Assembly (NCBI GenBank): GCA_034670405.1 | Contig: JAXDDX010000004.1 | Coordinates: 8,442,001-8,506,000, forward strand | Origin: Hoplostethus atlanticus | Taxonomy: Eukaryota; Chordata; Actinopteri; Trachichthyiformes; Trachichthyidae | Direction of reading: 5' to 3' | DNA: 64,000 nt | Part shown: positions 24,260 through 34,457 of the stretch, piece after piece | Numbering within the stretch: position 1 is the first letter of the stretch | How the letters are laid out: every line of letters starts with the position of its first letter | The notes under the pieces: generated by a model | Told to the model about the DNA's origin: nothing | The model's input: only the letters and a program-made list of their open reading frames with translations | Database searches by the model: none | Translations under genes and position numbers: made by a program

Positions 24260-24460
24260 CTGATTTTCCATGATGAATCTCGGAGCATATAAATTGGCTA
24301 ATATCTGAAAACATTTACAGATACTAGAGGAATTGACTACTTGTGGGACATGATGGATGAGGCTCTCAGACGCTGGGCGACAGCTCTGCAAATCTCTGCG
24401 GCTGCCTAAAGCCCTCATTTGATTTTCCAATTTACTCCTTTTAAATTTATCCTCCCGTAT
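24260..24460. promoter_or_regulatory. CNE-like block
   Basis: A 200-bp repeat-free segment between a (TG)n/G-run and a poly-A run, with CTAATATCTG, GAATTGACTAC and CATTTGATTTTCC. Called only on composition and lack of repeats. Confidence 0.2.
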
Positions 24461-25689
24461 TGAAAAAAAAAAAAAAAAAAAAGAAGATGGGAAAGAGGTA
24501 GAAGTGGGAGAGGAGAGGAAGGGGGGAAAAACAGTGTTGTTTTTTTAACTGCCTGTGGTGGTGTGATGGTGCTAGTTGATGATATGAGGTGGTATCTGCT
24601 GTGCAGGAGGAGCCCAGTCCCTGTAGAGGTTACTGGGGCAGAACTGATCTGCCTCCACCTGATTCTCCCTGATAGCGGTGAAATGAGACTCTACGTTTTC
24701 TCTCTCTCTGTGTGTGTGTGTGTGTGTGTGTCAGAGTGTGTATCAGTAGTAATAGTAGATCTGGGGAGGCTCTGCCGTGGAGAGAGGCTTCCTAGGTCAG
24801 GCCATTAGACTGTGGCAGAGGCTGACTGGAGCTCCTCTGCTGAAAAGGAGTAATTAGTATACTTGTCAAGTGAAGTGCCACGCTACTGCTTACCTCCCTT
24901 GCACCCACCCAATGCACACACACACACACTATCCTTTCTTACTTCCTCCTGGCTAATGAAGTGCCCTTGCTCTCATTATTTGAAGAAGGGCTGCATATAC
25001 ATACCAGTTCTACCATATTGGAGAGGTGAGAGAGAGAGGGGAGAGAGAGGAGCACTTGAAGACACGAGGGGAGGAACCATAACAATGATAGCGGATACTA
25101 AGTTGAGATTCCAGCGGATAAAACATAATACAGTATTCAGTTATCAACACATCTGATCTGCAAAACACTGAGACCATTATGAATTCTGTCAGGGAACTGC
25201 AGGATCAATGTAGACACTAACGTTCTCACAGTGTTAACATCAAACGCAGGACATTTATAACCTTGCCTACAAGGCTTCTGTAAAGGAATGTGACAATAAA
25301 TCTTAAAAAGGCGGTCGAATCACATAGTTACAAAACATGGAGCGGCAATCTAATCTGGAGTTGGGCCTTGGGAAAATGGAAAAAGGTCAAATAGCTAGCA
25401 AAATTGCTTCCTCAAAAAAAGTATGTCTAAATCTAGAGGCACATCAACTCGTGTCAAAGGAGGAACAGGGAGGAAGATGAAGAGATAGAAGGAGGGGGAA
25501 AACAGAGCAGGAGCTCCCCCAATCTGCCTGCTAGCGAGCTCTAAGAGGTAAGCCTGTACTGGTATATATACTAGAGTTTTCAATTTCACTATTTACTGTT
25601 CATTTAAAGTAGAAAACTCAGGCAGTGTCTTCATGTACTTGAGGGTGTGCCTTCTTCTTCTTCTACTTCTTAATTCCCCTCATTAATTA

Positions 25690-25830
25690 AAACTGCACTA
25701 GACAACTTCACACTTTTGTGGCCCCAAGTGGCAGCAGGAGATAACTTGAATTATTATTATTTATTTTTTAATTTGAAGGACTTCATTACCCAGAAATCAT
25801 GTCACGTTACTTGTGCAGCTTTAATTCCAG
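25690..25830. mobile_element. Possible degenerate transposable-element fragment
   Basis: The phrase TTTTGTGGCCCCAAGTGGCAGCAGG and the following CTTCATTACCCAGAAATCATG resemble sequence often seen in dispersed fish repeats. The second also resembles the ZNF143 site. No terminal inverted repeats or target duplication seen. Weak call. Confidence 0.15.
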
Positions 25831-28104
25831 TGATCTGTACATAGTGGGTTCAAACCAGCTGCAAATTCTACATAGTGTATGTACAAAAGTAGGAAAACAT
25901 CTGCCTTACTGGTGTAAAAACAAAGTGCTTATGCCCTACTACCAGTCTGTTTTCATGAGACAAGGAGCATTATGGATGTTGATATCATATTCAATACGTG
26001 ATAAAACTGCTTTGAATGTATTGATTTATTTACATGCGCCACCAGATAGCCTTTCGTCCTGCCTGACTGATGCTCTCTTCAATACTTTTGCTGCAGGGAG
26101 GGGGTTGGTGGTGGTGTAGCGGTGGCGGTGGGGGTGGGTGCGGGTGCAACGAGCCAGCATAACAAAACAAGGAAAAGACAGAAAACAATTTAAAACTCTG
26201 TATTGATCCAGCACTAGTGATTGTACATATATTCCACAGTCCCAAAGGCCCCATTCCTGTGTCTCTTAAATGCAAAGGGAAAGAAGGGGAATAAAAAAAG
26301 ATGGTGCTAGGCAAAGGCAAGCCATTCACCCAGTTGGGGGTAATGTCCCTTATATAGAAGTCTATTGATCTTCACAGTGTGCCTGCCCACTCTCCCTCTG
26401 GAGTCAGACACAAACACACAAATACACACACTTGCACACACATATACACACAAAAGTGCAGTCTGGGCTTGTTGGAGGGGGGTCATGATAGATATGCCTG
26501 CCAATAGCACTGAACCAACCTGTTAGCTAATTGCCAGCAAAGACAATTATCCTTGCATTGTTTCATAATGAAAACACATTACTAAAGTCTAATATACACA
26601 CAGGGAGATTGGACGATTTGACCGTGGAGCCCATGTGGGCAGCAATTCATTGCCAAAGGCCAGGCAGGTCATTGCTGGGAGGGAATGCAGAGAAGCTCTG
26701 TCAAAACAGAAGTCACCCTCACAGCCAGGTGCCCTCACAGCTGGCTAAAGTATCTCGGCGTCATTATTTATTTTATTTACCTGACATAATTCACAAACCT
26801 TCCAAATAATTCACAAATAATTCATAAATAATCTGATCTAAATCTTCGAAATGGTGAAACGTGACCAGGAGCCTGTACAGCACCTCTTTACCTCTAGCCT
26901 GCAAACATCACTGTATGGTTACGGCTTTGAAACTAAACAACGACCATCTGAGAAGTTTCACAAAATCTATTCTGAGCTATATTGAAGCGTGTTTCCAACG
27001 TGCGGAGGGATGGAGGGATGCAGTCTGCTAGTATCTGAGACCGAATGCTTCTCCTGGATGAATGCCCTGTTCTACAAGCTGCTCAGACTAGTATTTTGAC
27101 AGGCAGTGGATAACGGTGGGTCCAAAGCAATCACATCTCTGACTTTGACAAATGGCTGTGCTGTGGCGAAGTTGAAAATAACACACATCCACTTTAATCT
27201 CTTTCTTGATTAAATCGAAGGCACGTCTTTTTGACATCATGTGAGTCCCTCTCAAAGCACCGACTACCGCACGCACACACACACACACACACATGATCCT
27301 CAGGACGGGTCTATTGAAATGATATTGAATTATGTGTGCATGTGAGATTGGGAGTCTCAGAGAGAAAGAAGAGGGAGACAGCCAGAGAGAGAGAGAGGTA
27401 CATTTTTTAAAATCATTCATCAGAATCAATAAATTGATTTGTCACATGCAAAAAAAATAAAGTGTGACAAAAATTATGCCACAAAAATATCACAGATGGT
27501 TTGAGAAATATCCAACAGAAACAGAACAACCACCAAGTATCTGGAAAACTATTCACACATGATTTTTGGACAATTTCTGTGAGATTTTCAAGTAAAAATA
27601 TTTGCGTCTGGAATTTCGCTCTCCCTCAGTGTGTCTATCAGCGCTGCCCAGGAACAGTTTGCTTTTTCTGCCACACTTTCCCATCAACTCAATTTCCTTA
27701 GTGGACTCCAGTGGGGAGGGAGAAAGAGAAGGGGTTGAGGGAAGAAGAGAAGATAGGGGGTAGATGGCTGCATGGGAGGATGAAGGAGGGCTAGAGAAAA
27801 AAAAACATCAAGGGTGTTATAAATAACACTGATGAGGTGAGCTAGCATTGATCCACACTGCATTTGAGAGGTGGGTGGTCCTCCCACTGCTTAATTGCCA
27901 GTCATGTTGCAGCTACTACTAAAAGTGGTCTGTCTCTCATTAGGCTTGGACAGGCTGAAAATACAGCACCTAACGGTGGTGCTAGAACTGGAATTAGGAC
28001 TCAAACAGAGAGAGAGAGATACACACAAGACAAAGTGCTACAATTAAGACTGATAGAGAGAATGATAGAAAAGATAGAGTGGGAAATGGAAAGGTGTTAC
28101 TCAC

Positions 28105-28177
28105 ACACTCCACCCTCCAGCTCCTGAAGGAACCTGTCCAGGATGATACGAGCCATCAGCGCTGGAGACAGATCCAC
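28105..28177 (-). CDS. cdin1: cdin1 coding exon 5 (73 nt)
   Basis: Starts in phase 0 after TATAAAG and encodes VDLSPALMARIILDRFLQEL then EGGV plus one base, ending at a perfect GTGAGT donor. Human CDIN1 reads [25 protein letters not shown]. The LMARxILxRFLQE helix is diagnostic. An earlier GT inside GAGGGTGGA would also splice in frame but would delete three residues relative to human; the GTGAGT choice restores exact length. The third residue is Leu where human has Tyr94, a position mutated in congenital dyserythropoietic anaemia Ib (see findings). Confidence 0.94.
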
Positions 28178-29639
28178 CTTTATAGAGATTGAACAAGAAA
28201 AAAGAGAATTAACCCTAATAAAAACCAGGCAATGGCATCAGAGGGGAGTTAAGGCCATTTCAAAATAGAGGTAGTGTCCAATGGTTATTCTTCTCTAGAG
28301 AATTGCTTCAGTGAGAAACCTTCAGAGTAAATCCCACATATTTCAAAGAACCAGAGAAGAGAACGACACTGAAATAAAACAGTCTACCTTAGGCTGATGT
28401 CACATAGATGATAATTATCCTAATGGGTCTAAATGATATTATCCTGTTTCAAAACCTTGACCCAACTTTTGACAATTGCTGTGCAAATTGGTTTTTCGTG
28501 AGCCTTGCTTTGCACTAACCTTTCCCACAGGAACAAGAGTGCGCCTATTACGCAGCCAAGCTACCCAGTTTGAAACGCCTTCACCTCTGTCAGGACCAAA
28601 TTGGGGATGGTAGCCTCTTATCTCATGTGAAAGGCAGCACAAAAATATGGCCGGGCTAGAGACAATGAAGAGCTTTCATCATGATTTCTAAGGCAAAACC
28701 GCAGGAACCAACGGGACGCACCAGAGGAACTGTGGGAACGGCAATCCTTATTAGGGAGGAGAGGACCTATGGCTGCAGCCGTCTTTGAACACGAAGACAC
28801 CTTAAGAGGTGCGAGGTGTTTCGGGTTGGAGTTCAAGGAGAAGGCCTGACAGGTAGAGGAGCACTAATGACTGATACAGAGGCTGTCGGTCTGACTGAAT
28901 CTGATAGCCAACCTCAGAGCCCACATCCCTATCAACGCCTTGTCTTCCCACAAATTATATATAGTACTTTCACACAGGGTTGTTGATTCTGAAAGTGTTA
29001 GAATAGTACGTATTGAAAAATGAGCCGCTGGTCTCAGATAAAGTTCAAGTGAAATTATTTTTTAAGCATTGCGTTGAGACTTTGTCTAAACCCAATATAA
29101 GGTGCAAATAAGGAAATACGTGACGTGATTCACTACTGTAGTAATTACTCACTAAATTCCATATAGCCTCTTCAGTGTGGAGGGAATTAAACCTTGCCTT
29201 TCCTAGCTACTTTGTTATGAAACACAACGTTCTTGCAGCCAGAGAGCATATTTTCTCTTGTTAGCATAATTGGGGACCAAAAGTGAATTTGCCCTCAGCC
29301 TGTAGCGAGATTGGAGCAGAGAGATGTTTCTGTCTAAACAATGTCTTTTTACCAGCGGTAGTATTTGTTAACATCTCCATAATATTGCATGAAGAAGGCA
29401 GCTTGTAAAAAAAAAAAGACCAAATATGTCTATAATAATTAAAGAGTGAGCAGAGAATCTATATCTTCATTAAGACCTCTGAGATAGCAACGCAGACGTA
29501 GCGTATGTAGCCTGCAGCTAGCTCTCTTTCCTCTCCCCACCACTCAACCCTCCTCATTTTCTCTCCCTTTCTTCTCTTCTCAATCCATTCCTCTCTCTGT
29601 GCTTATTGCCCTGCACTCCATTCACACCTCTGGATAACG

Positions 29640-29910
29640 AGAGAGCGTCAGATTCCCGGTAACCCACATCAGGGCTGACACATGAAAAATGGCGACATTA
29701 CCAACACTGGCCCAGCCTGAATAAGGACCACCTGATTAGTTCAGGTACTTGCGTCTCCCTAATTTTCATATTAATCATGAGTCCGTCTCCATTCTCGAGT
29801 CAGTTTGCAGCACTTGGTGAGTTTAACATGTGACTAAGATTCACAGGCCCTTGAATGCCTGCTGAAAATAATTACTGTTCAGAGAAAACTCTTGTCTTGG
29901 TTTTATTAGC
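29640..29910. promoter_or_regulatory. CNE-like block with YY1-type site
   Basis: Contains AAAAATGGCGAC (29,685-29,696, YY1-like), ACCTGATTAGTTCAGGT (imperfect dyad) and CATATTAATCATGAG. Dense homeodomain-type TAAT cores, no simple repeats. Confidence 0.3.
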
Positions 29911-30099
29911 CCCTGATGCTAACGCGTGTCACACACAACCCGACTGCCTCTGGCCTAAAACGTGTACGTTTAACTGACCTTTACATGAAACGCCATATAA
30001 AACATACAAAAAAACAGACACTTCATAGTTTAGGATCCATATTCATGGAAGACTTCTGGGGGCAAAAAAAAATAAAAATCCATGAATAGTTTTCATCAT

Positions 30100-30450
30100 T
30101 GTTAATCATTTCCCTGTGTTGGAGATATATTGTCTCATAAAGGGATGAAACTACATCAATTAGCTGTCTGGGAGACCATGAGTGCTTGGTTTAAATGTTA
30201 AGTAGCGTATTAAAATGACAGTTAAATGGTTCATAGTCAGTTATCTCTGAGCTGAATTTAATCCTTTGGAAAAAAAAAAAATCACATGTGTCAATTAAAT
30301 GGGGAATGAATAATGGCAGTTAGCTTTGAGGTGCCACTGATGCATGTGAACTATTCTGATTTTAGATTTAGAAAGCCTCAAATCTCATTGCCGGGTATAA
30401 GCAGCAATAAAAATTTAAATTGCCATTGAAATGTTTTAAAAGGTTACACA
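30100..30450. promoter_or_regulatory. AT-rich CNE-like block
   Basis: Many TAAT/ATTA cores (CAATTAGCTGTC, GTCAATTAAATGG, GAATGAATAATGG), one TGACAG (near 30,218) and a GATGCATGTGAAC segment. Interrupted by an A12 run near 30,270. Confidence 0.25.
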
Positions 30451-31332
30451 GCCCATTCAAACAATCACAATAAGAGCAAACTGCAAGAATAACAACGTAT
30501 TCAAAAAGACACAAATTTCAGTATCTGACTTCACAACAATGTAGTATAAAATACTCTTAAAGGGTATTACACCAATTAAACATTACGTGAGGACACAGCT
30601 ACAGTCATTTGGTGCTTTATAATTAAAAGGCTGCTTTTGCTTCACTTTTAAAGTTGGGGACAAACTGGGCAATGTTAATTTACTGACTGCAATGTGTAGA
30701 AATACTAGTTGTCAAGGAGTAGATTCATTCTTATTAAAACCTGCTCAGGGGCAACACTTTCTTTTTATAATAAGTGCACAACCCCCACAATCCTCTTTTT
30801 CATTTACCTCTGGCTAACCTTACTTTTTTTTTTAAATATAGAGCTGAGTATATAGATATAATATATACATATAGAGAGAACAAATAGAGAGTTGTTACTA
30901 AGAAGAGTAGAAAAGCGAAGCTGAGCTACTGATGCAAGCAACTGTGATGAAGGGAGGAATTGACCACTGACCCTCACCTGTCCGCAGTTTGCAGCAACGC
31001 CAATTTGGAAAATTACATAATAAAACACCAAAAGTATTTTCACATCTGCTTAAAGGAGGTAAGAGCTAATTACATTAAATAATTGATAATAGAGCAGACC
31101 ATTTTACCAATTTTGATAATCACTAACAGACAAGGGGGAAATCAAAAACTGCTGCCAACTTTGTAAATAACTGAAATTTTGTTGTTTTCTTTCTTTCTTT
31201 CTTTCTTTGATCAAATTTGTTGTGTATTTGAACAGGAAATTTAAAGTAAGAATTGGCGAAGTTATACGTTTTTAAAAAGACAACAAAAAAGGAGAAAGAA
31301 AAAAAACAAAAAAAACAAGGTTATGCCATTAC

Positions 31333-31393
31333 CTCATTGGCCAGCTCCAGCAGGACGGGAGCGGTGGGACGTGCCTTGGCTTCACTCAGATAC
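31333..31393 (-). CDS. cdin1: cdin1 coding exon 4 (61 nt)
   Basis: One base completes the Arg codon begun in exon 3. The exon then encodes [20 protein letters not shown] and ends in phase 0 at GAG|GTAATG. The human counterpart is [30 protein letters not shown] is among the best conserved parts of the family. The acceptor is AATGAAG|GTATCTG. It has a weak pyrimidine tract, but the frame and human alignment leave no alternative. The linker residues SEAKARPT differ fully from the human ones, so this appears to be a loosely constrained loop. Confidence 0.93.
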
Positions 31394-32123
31394 CTTCATT
31401 ATAACAAAGAACAACAACAGCAGTGAAAAAAAAACACACAGGCCACAAAGGCAGACAGAAGGGGAGAGGGGACTAGACCAGGCCAGCCAAGACATGCTAA
31501 TGTCCCTGATGACTTTGCCCTAGGTGGCATATGGCAGACTCGGTGCGGTTAAAACGGCACTGCTTGGAGGGCTTCAAATTTCCTTAAAGCCAGACAAGCA
31601 TGTGATGGTTAGTTAACCCCCACTGCCCAAAAAGACTTTTTTCCCCCTTGCCAGATAAAAAACTGCAGCTCCTCTTAGATCTTACCCAGATCATCTCTGA
31701 GGTTTGTTATTGTAAGTGGATTAGAAGTGCATCACCCAGCCTCCTTTTCCCCAGAACAACGACTTAATAACATAGATAAAGGCTAATTGCAAAACGCAAA
31801 GAAGCTTTGTCCCCCCCCCCCTCACAGCATGTTTTTCTTTTTTTGTATGTATTTGTTTCCACTGAATTATGGATAATCAGCCCATCATATGCCTGCGTAA
31901 TGCAAACTGCTGGTTATTTATTTATTTTTAGATTTCATTCTGACATGAAAAGCAGAGCTTTAGCTTTGTGAGAGCTTAGCAGGTGCGAGTGGAGGTCTGG
32001 AATGAATCCTGAGGGTGGTGATTTGTTTGGAGGAGATTACATCTGTCATGGTGGCCCACCTACTCTCAGTCCTGTCCGCTTGCTATCACATGACTTTGGC
32101 GAGTCCCTTTCAAAGACCAAGAA

Positions 32124-32159
<36 letters not shown>

Positions 32160-32252
32160 GAAAGAGATGAAAACGAGATAGAGAGAAAGAGTGAGAGAGG
32201 GTTGAGAAATATAGATGGAGTGTGTGAGAGAGAGAGGAGAGTAATACAGTAC
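31394..32252. other. cdin1 intron between exons 3 and 4
   Basis: About 0.86 kb with a C10 run at 31,811-31,820 and the (GA)n tract at 32,127-32,155. No further exon. Confidence 0.75.
32127..32155 (+). repeat. (GA)n microsatellite
   Basis: About 29 bp of uninterrupted GA, followed by imperfect GA-rich sequence to 32,238, just downstream of cdin1 exon 3. On the minus strand this is a (TC)n tract in the intron. Confidence 0.95.
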
Positions 32253-32317
32253 CTTTGGTAGTGGCTCTCAATAACATCTGGTGCATGGTGTCTTGAGATT
32301 GTTCTTTTGGTCCTTTT
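32253..32317 (-). CDS. cdin1: cdin1 coding exon 3 (65 nt)
   Basis: The exon starts in phase 0 after GAGACAG and encodes KRTKRTISRHHAPDVIESHY, then Gln and two bases of Arg, ending at CAAAG|GTACTG. Human CDIN1 reads [22 protein letters not shown]. The basic KRTKR and HH cluster suits a nucleic-acid-binding or nuclear-targeting segment, which is inference. A (GA)n tract lies about 100 bp beyond the donor, inside the following intron. In another frame this stretch sits inside a long spurious open frame that continues into the (GA)n repeat; only these 65 nt have protein similarity. Confidence 0.93.
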
Positions 32318-33342
32318 CTGTCTCGAAGAGCAAAGTGATGGTAGTATTTCAACAGTATCAATCTTAGTACTACTACTAATAGTATTATAATTGTACTCAT
32401 CATCAGAAATGTACACACATTGTTGTATAATAAAGCCGTGTGGGCTGACAAGGTGAACCGATAAAGCTTTTCCATTACACATGACAACATGCACAGGGTT
32501 CTTCAGCCTATAGGCGCTTTCCAGCTCCTTTGTATGTGAACAGGAGCGAGAGCCCGGGTCATAGTAATTTAATTTCAATAAGTTTGCCCGGGGTCAAAGT
32601 GTGCCAAAGCAACCTTGTTCAACCTCCCTCTCCCCCCCCACCGAAATCTTGTATTCATTTCCCCTTTTTCGATCAAACAATGACCCCATTCCACATCCCG
32701 CAGCCTGACATTTCCATGCAATTGAATTGCCATCTTAACTGAGAAGGAGGAGGACAAGGGATAAGAAAGGAAGAGTACTGGTCAAAAAACAACTTATTTA
32801 AAAACTACTACACAAAAAAAATGTAATTCCACAGAGACGGGCGGTGTGAGTGACACCTGTCAGGAGGATGATAAATGACTCCATTTTCTGCCTGTGCTGC
32901 CTTCTGCCACTGGCGGCAGCGGCCATTTATCATCATCCGCTGTCAGCCATGGAAAGCAGCAGTGACAGTGCGAGTCAGCAAACATTTAGCACACGCAGCC
33001 GCACTACACGGGGAAATTATTATTGTCAGAATAATAATGGTTTAGCATAATTTATTACAGGTCCACCAAATAAGCAGGGGCTAGATGTTATTAGACAGAT
33101 GGATGGGAAGGCTTGGCAGACATCCACTGAGACTCAGGCAGGCAAGGGCCCTCAACGTGAACGTGAGCAGGAGAGAGGGGGGGGGGGGGTGTGCAAAGTA
33201 AAAGGGGGTGTGGAGGGAGGGGGGAGGAGGGGGATCTTCCAAACCAATCAGAGAGCTGGCAGTTCAATTACAAAGAAATAAAGGGACATTCATCATTCAA
33301 TTAGGCACCTGTCAGGGCTCACAAAGGAAGAAAACTTCTAAC
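32318..33342. other. cdin1 intron between exons 2 and 3
   Basis: About 1.0 kb. Its middle third is the CNE-like block at 32,820-33,075; the side toward exon 2 is G-rich (33,176-33,235). Confidence 0.75.
32820..33075. promoter_or_regulatory. CNE-like block with several MEIS cores and two inverted repeats
   Basis: Three TGACAG cores (32,857-32,862 minus, 32,940-32,945 minus, 32,963-32,968 plus). A perfect 11-bp inverted repeat GATGATAAATG / CATTTATCATC lies at 32,867-32,877 and 32,924-32,934. ATTATTATT-GTCAG-AATAATAAT lies at 33,016-33,038. This is the most structured non-coding block in the window and lies in the intron between cdin1 exons 2 and 3. Confidence 0.4.
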
Positions 33343-33388
33343 CTGGTACTCCAGGGAGAAGATGCTCAGAAGAGTGGACTGCGAGTGA
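33343..33388 (-). CDS. cdin1: cdin1 coding exon 2 (46 nt)
   Basis: A tiny exon of 46 nt, too short to stand out as an open reading frame. After an acceptor reading TTCCAG on the minus strand, its first base completes the AA left by exon 1 to give Asn. It then encodes HSQSTLLSIFSLEYQ and ends in phase 0 at CAG|GTTAGA. Human CDIN1 has SQSQATLLSIFSQEYQ at the same place, so length and phase agree exactly. Choosing the internal CAG four codons later as acceptor would break the frame, which fixes this boundary. The segment completes the first helix-turn-helix-like unit. The intron before it is 9.8 kb and the one after about 1.0 kb. Confidence 0.93.
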
Positions 33389-34381
33389 CTGGAACAAATA
33401 AAAGAAGGACAAAGTTAATTACCAGAGTGCATTGCACAGAGACAAAGGGAGAGGGGGAGCTTCAAAGCTGGGGCCGGCTGCCCTGTAATCTAAAAGAACA
33501 TGAAAACAAGTGTGGCAAAGTTGTTCCAGATGAACACCTCCGACAAAGGATTCCTGCCGTGATGGTCTGGGGGTGGGAGAAAGGGGGAGGTTGTGTGTGG
33601 TATGAGAGATGAGAGAAAATATAGCCTGCTTTTTTCCCCCCCCCTTTCTCTCATTCATACACACCACCTTCTTTCACCCCTCTCTCTCCGGCACAGAGGG
33701 GAGTAGTCTATCATCGTGGTTTTTAATTGCTGATGTAAAACTTCATACAATCAGCGACGCTCATAACCAAGAGAATAAAATAGGAGAGGAACAAAGAAAA
33801 TTCATACAAATAACTGATAGAGTTCAACTCCAGTAGCTGTGGGGACAATTGCACTCAATAGCAACATACTGAAATACAGTTTGTTAGCAATGAAGGAGCC
33901 TTCTTTAGGGAGGTGTTTTGCAAAGCGGGCTGAACAATGTGAGTGTATATGTGTGTGTTTGTGTGTGTGTGTGTGTGTAGTGAATGATGTGTGGTGGGGG
34001 GTACAAGGATAGGAGAAAGTTTTCCTGCCTCACTGTCAGTGCTGGCATATGGGACATTCTGGAAACCTCCCACTGCAACTGATGGGCTTTGAAAATGGAA
34101 ACTTTCACTGCAGGAAGCTGGGACTCCCAGGAGTCGGTCAATTCCATGGGTTGCCATAAGCTACATTCATCTCCAGCTCCAGTCAATGTCAAACACCTGG
34201 CAGAGGCAAACCTGGAAAACAGGCAGCTCCGACAGGGATTCGCAGCCCCTCCGATGCCCCCCTCCCCAACCCTGACAGCATCCTTTGAATCGAAAATATT
34301 TAAAGCAGTGACGCATTTTATTCTAATTGGATGGTACACACCTCCAAATATCAACCAAAAACACAGGAATGCAGGAGGTGG

Positions 34382-34382
<1 letters not shown>

Positions 34383-34455
<73 letters not shown>
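34383..34455 (+). repeat. (CA)36 microsatellite
   Basis: Uninterrupted CA tract of about 73 bp, the longest CA run in the window. Open frames on both strands through it give His-Thr or Val-Cys repeats. Confidence 0.97.

Positions 34456-34457
<2 letters not shown>

Larger units (their letters stand above)
21290..28104. other. 6.8-kb cdin1 intron between exons 5 and 6
   Basis: No exon found. Holds a pyrimidine-rich tract at 22,263-22,400, microsatellites at 22,927, 23,383 and 24,056, CNE-like blocks at 23,030-23,240 and 24,260-24,460, and a possible mobile-element remnant near 25,690-25,830. The 229-residue open frame on the minus strand at 23,182-23,871 runs through a (CA)n tract and is not a gene. 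Confidence 0.65.
28178..31332. other. 3.2-kb cdin1 intron between exons 4 and 5
   Basis: No exon found. AT-rich, few microsatellites, with CNE-like blocks at 29,640-29,910 and 30,100-30,450 and a (TTTC)n patch at about 31,188-31,208. Confidence 0.7.

Noticed and set aside
25700-25870. tRNA-like A box (GTGGCCCCAAGTGG) and B box (GGTTCAAACC)
   Set aside because: Boxes are about 130 bp apart and the sequence between does not fold as a tRNA; at most a decayed SINE.
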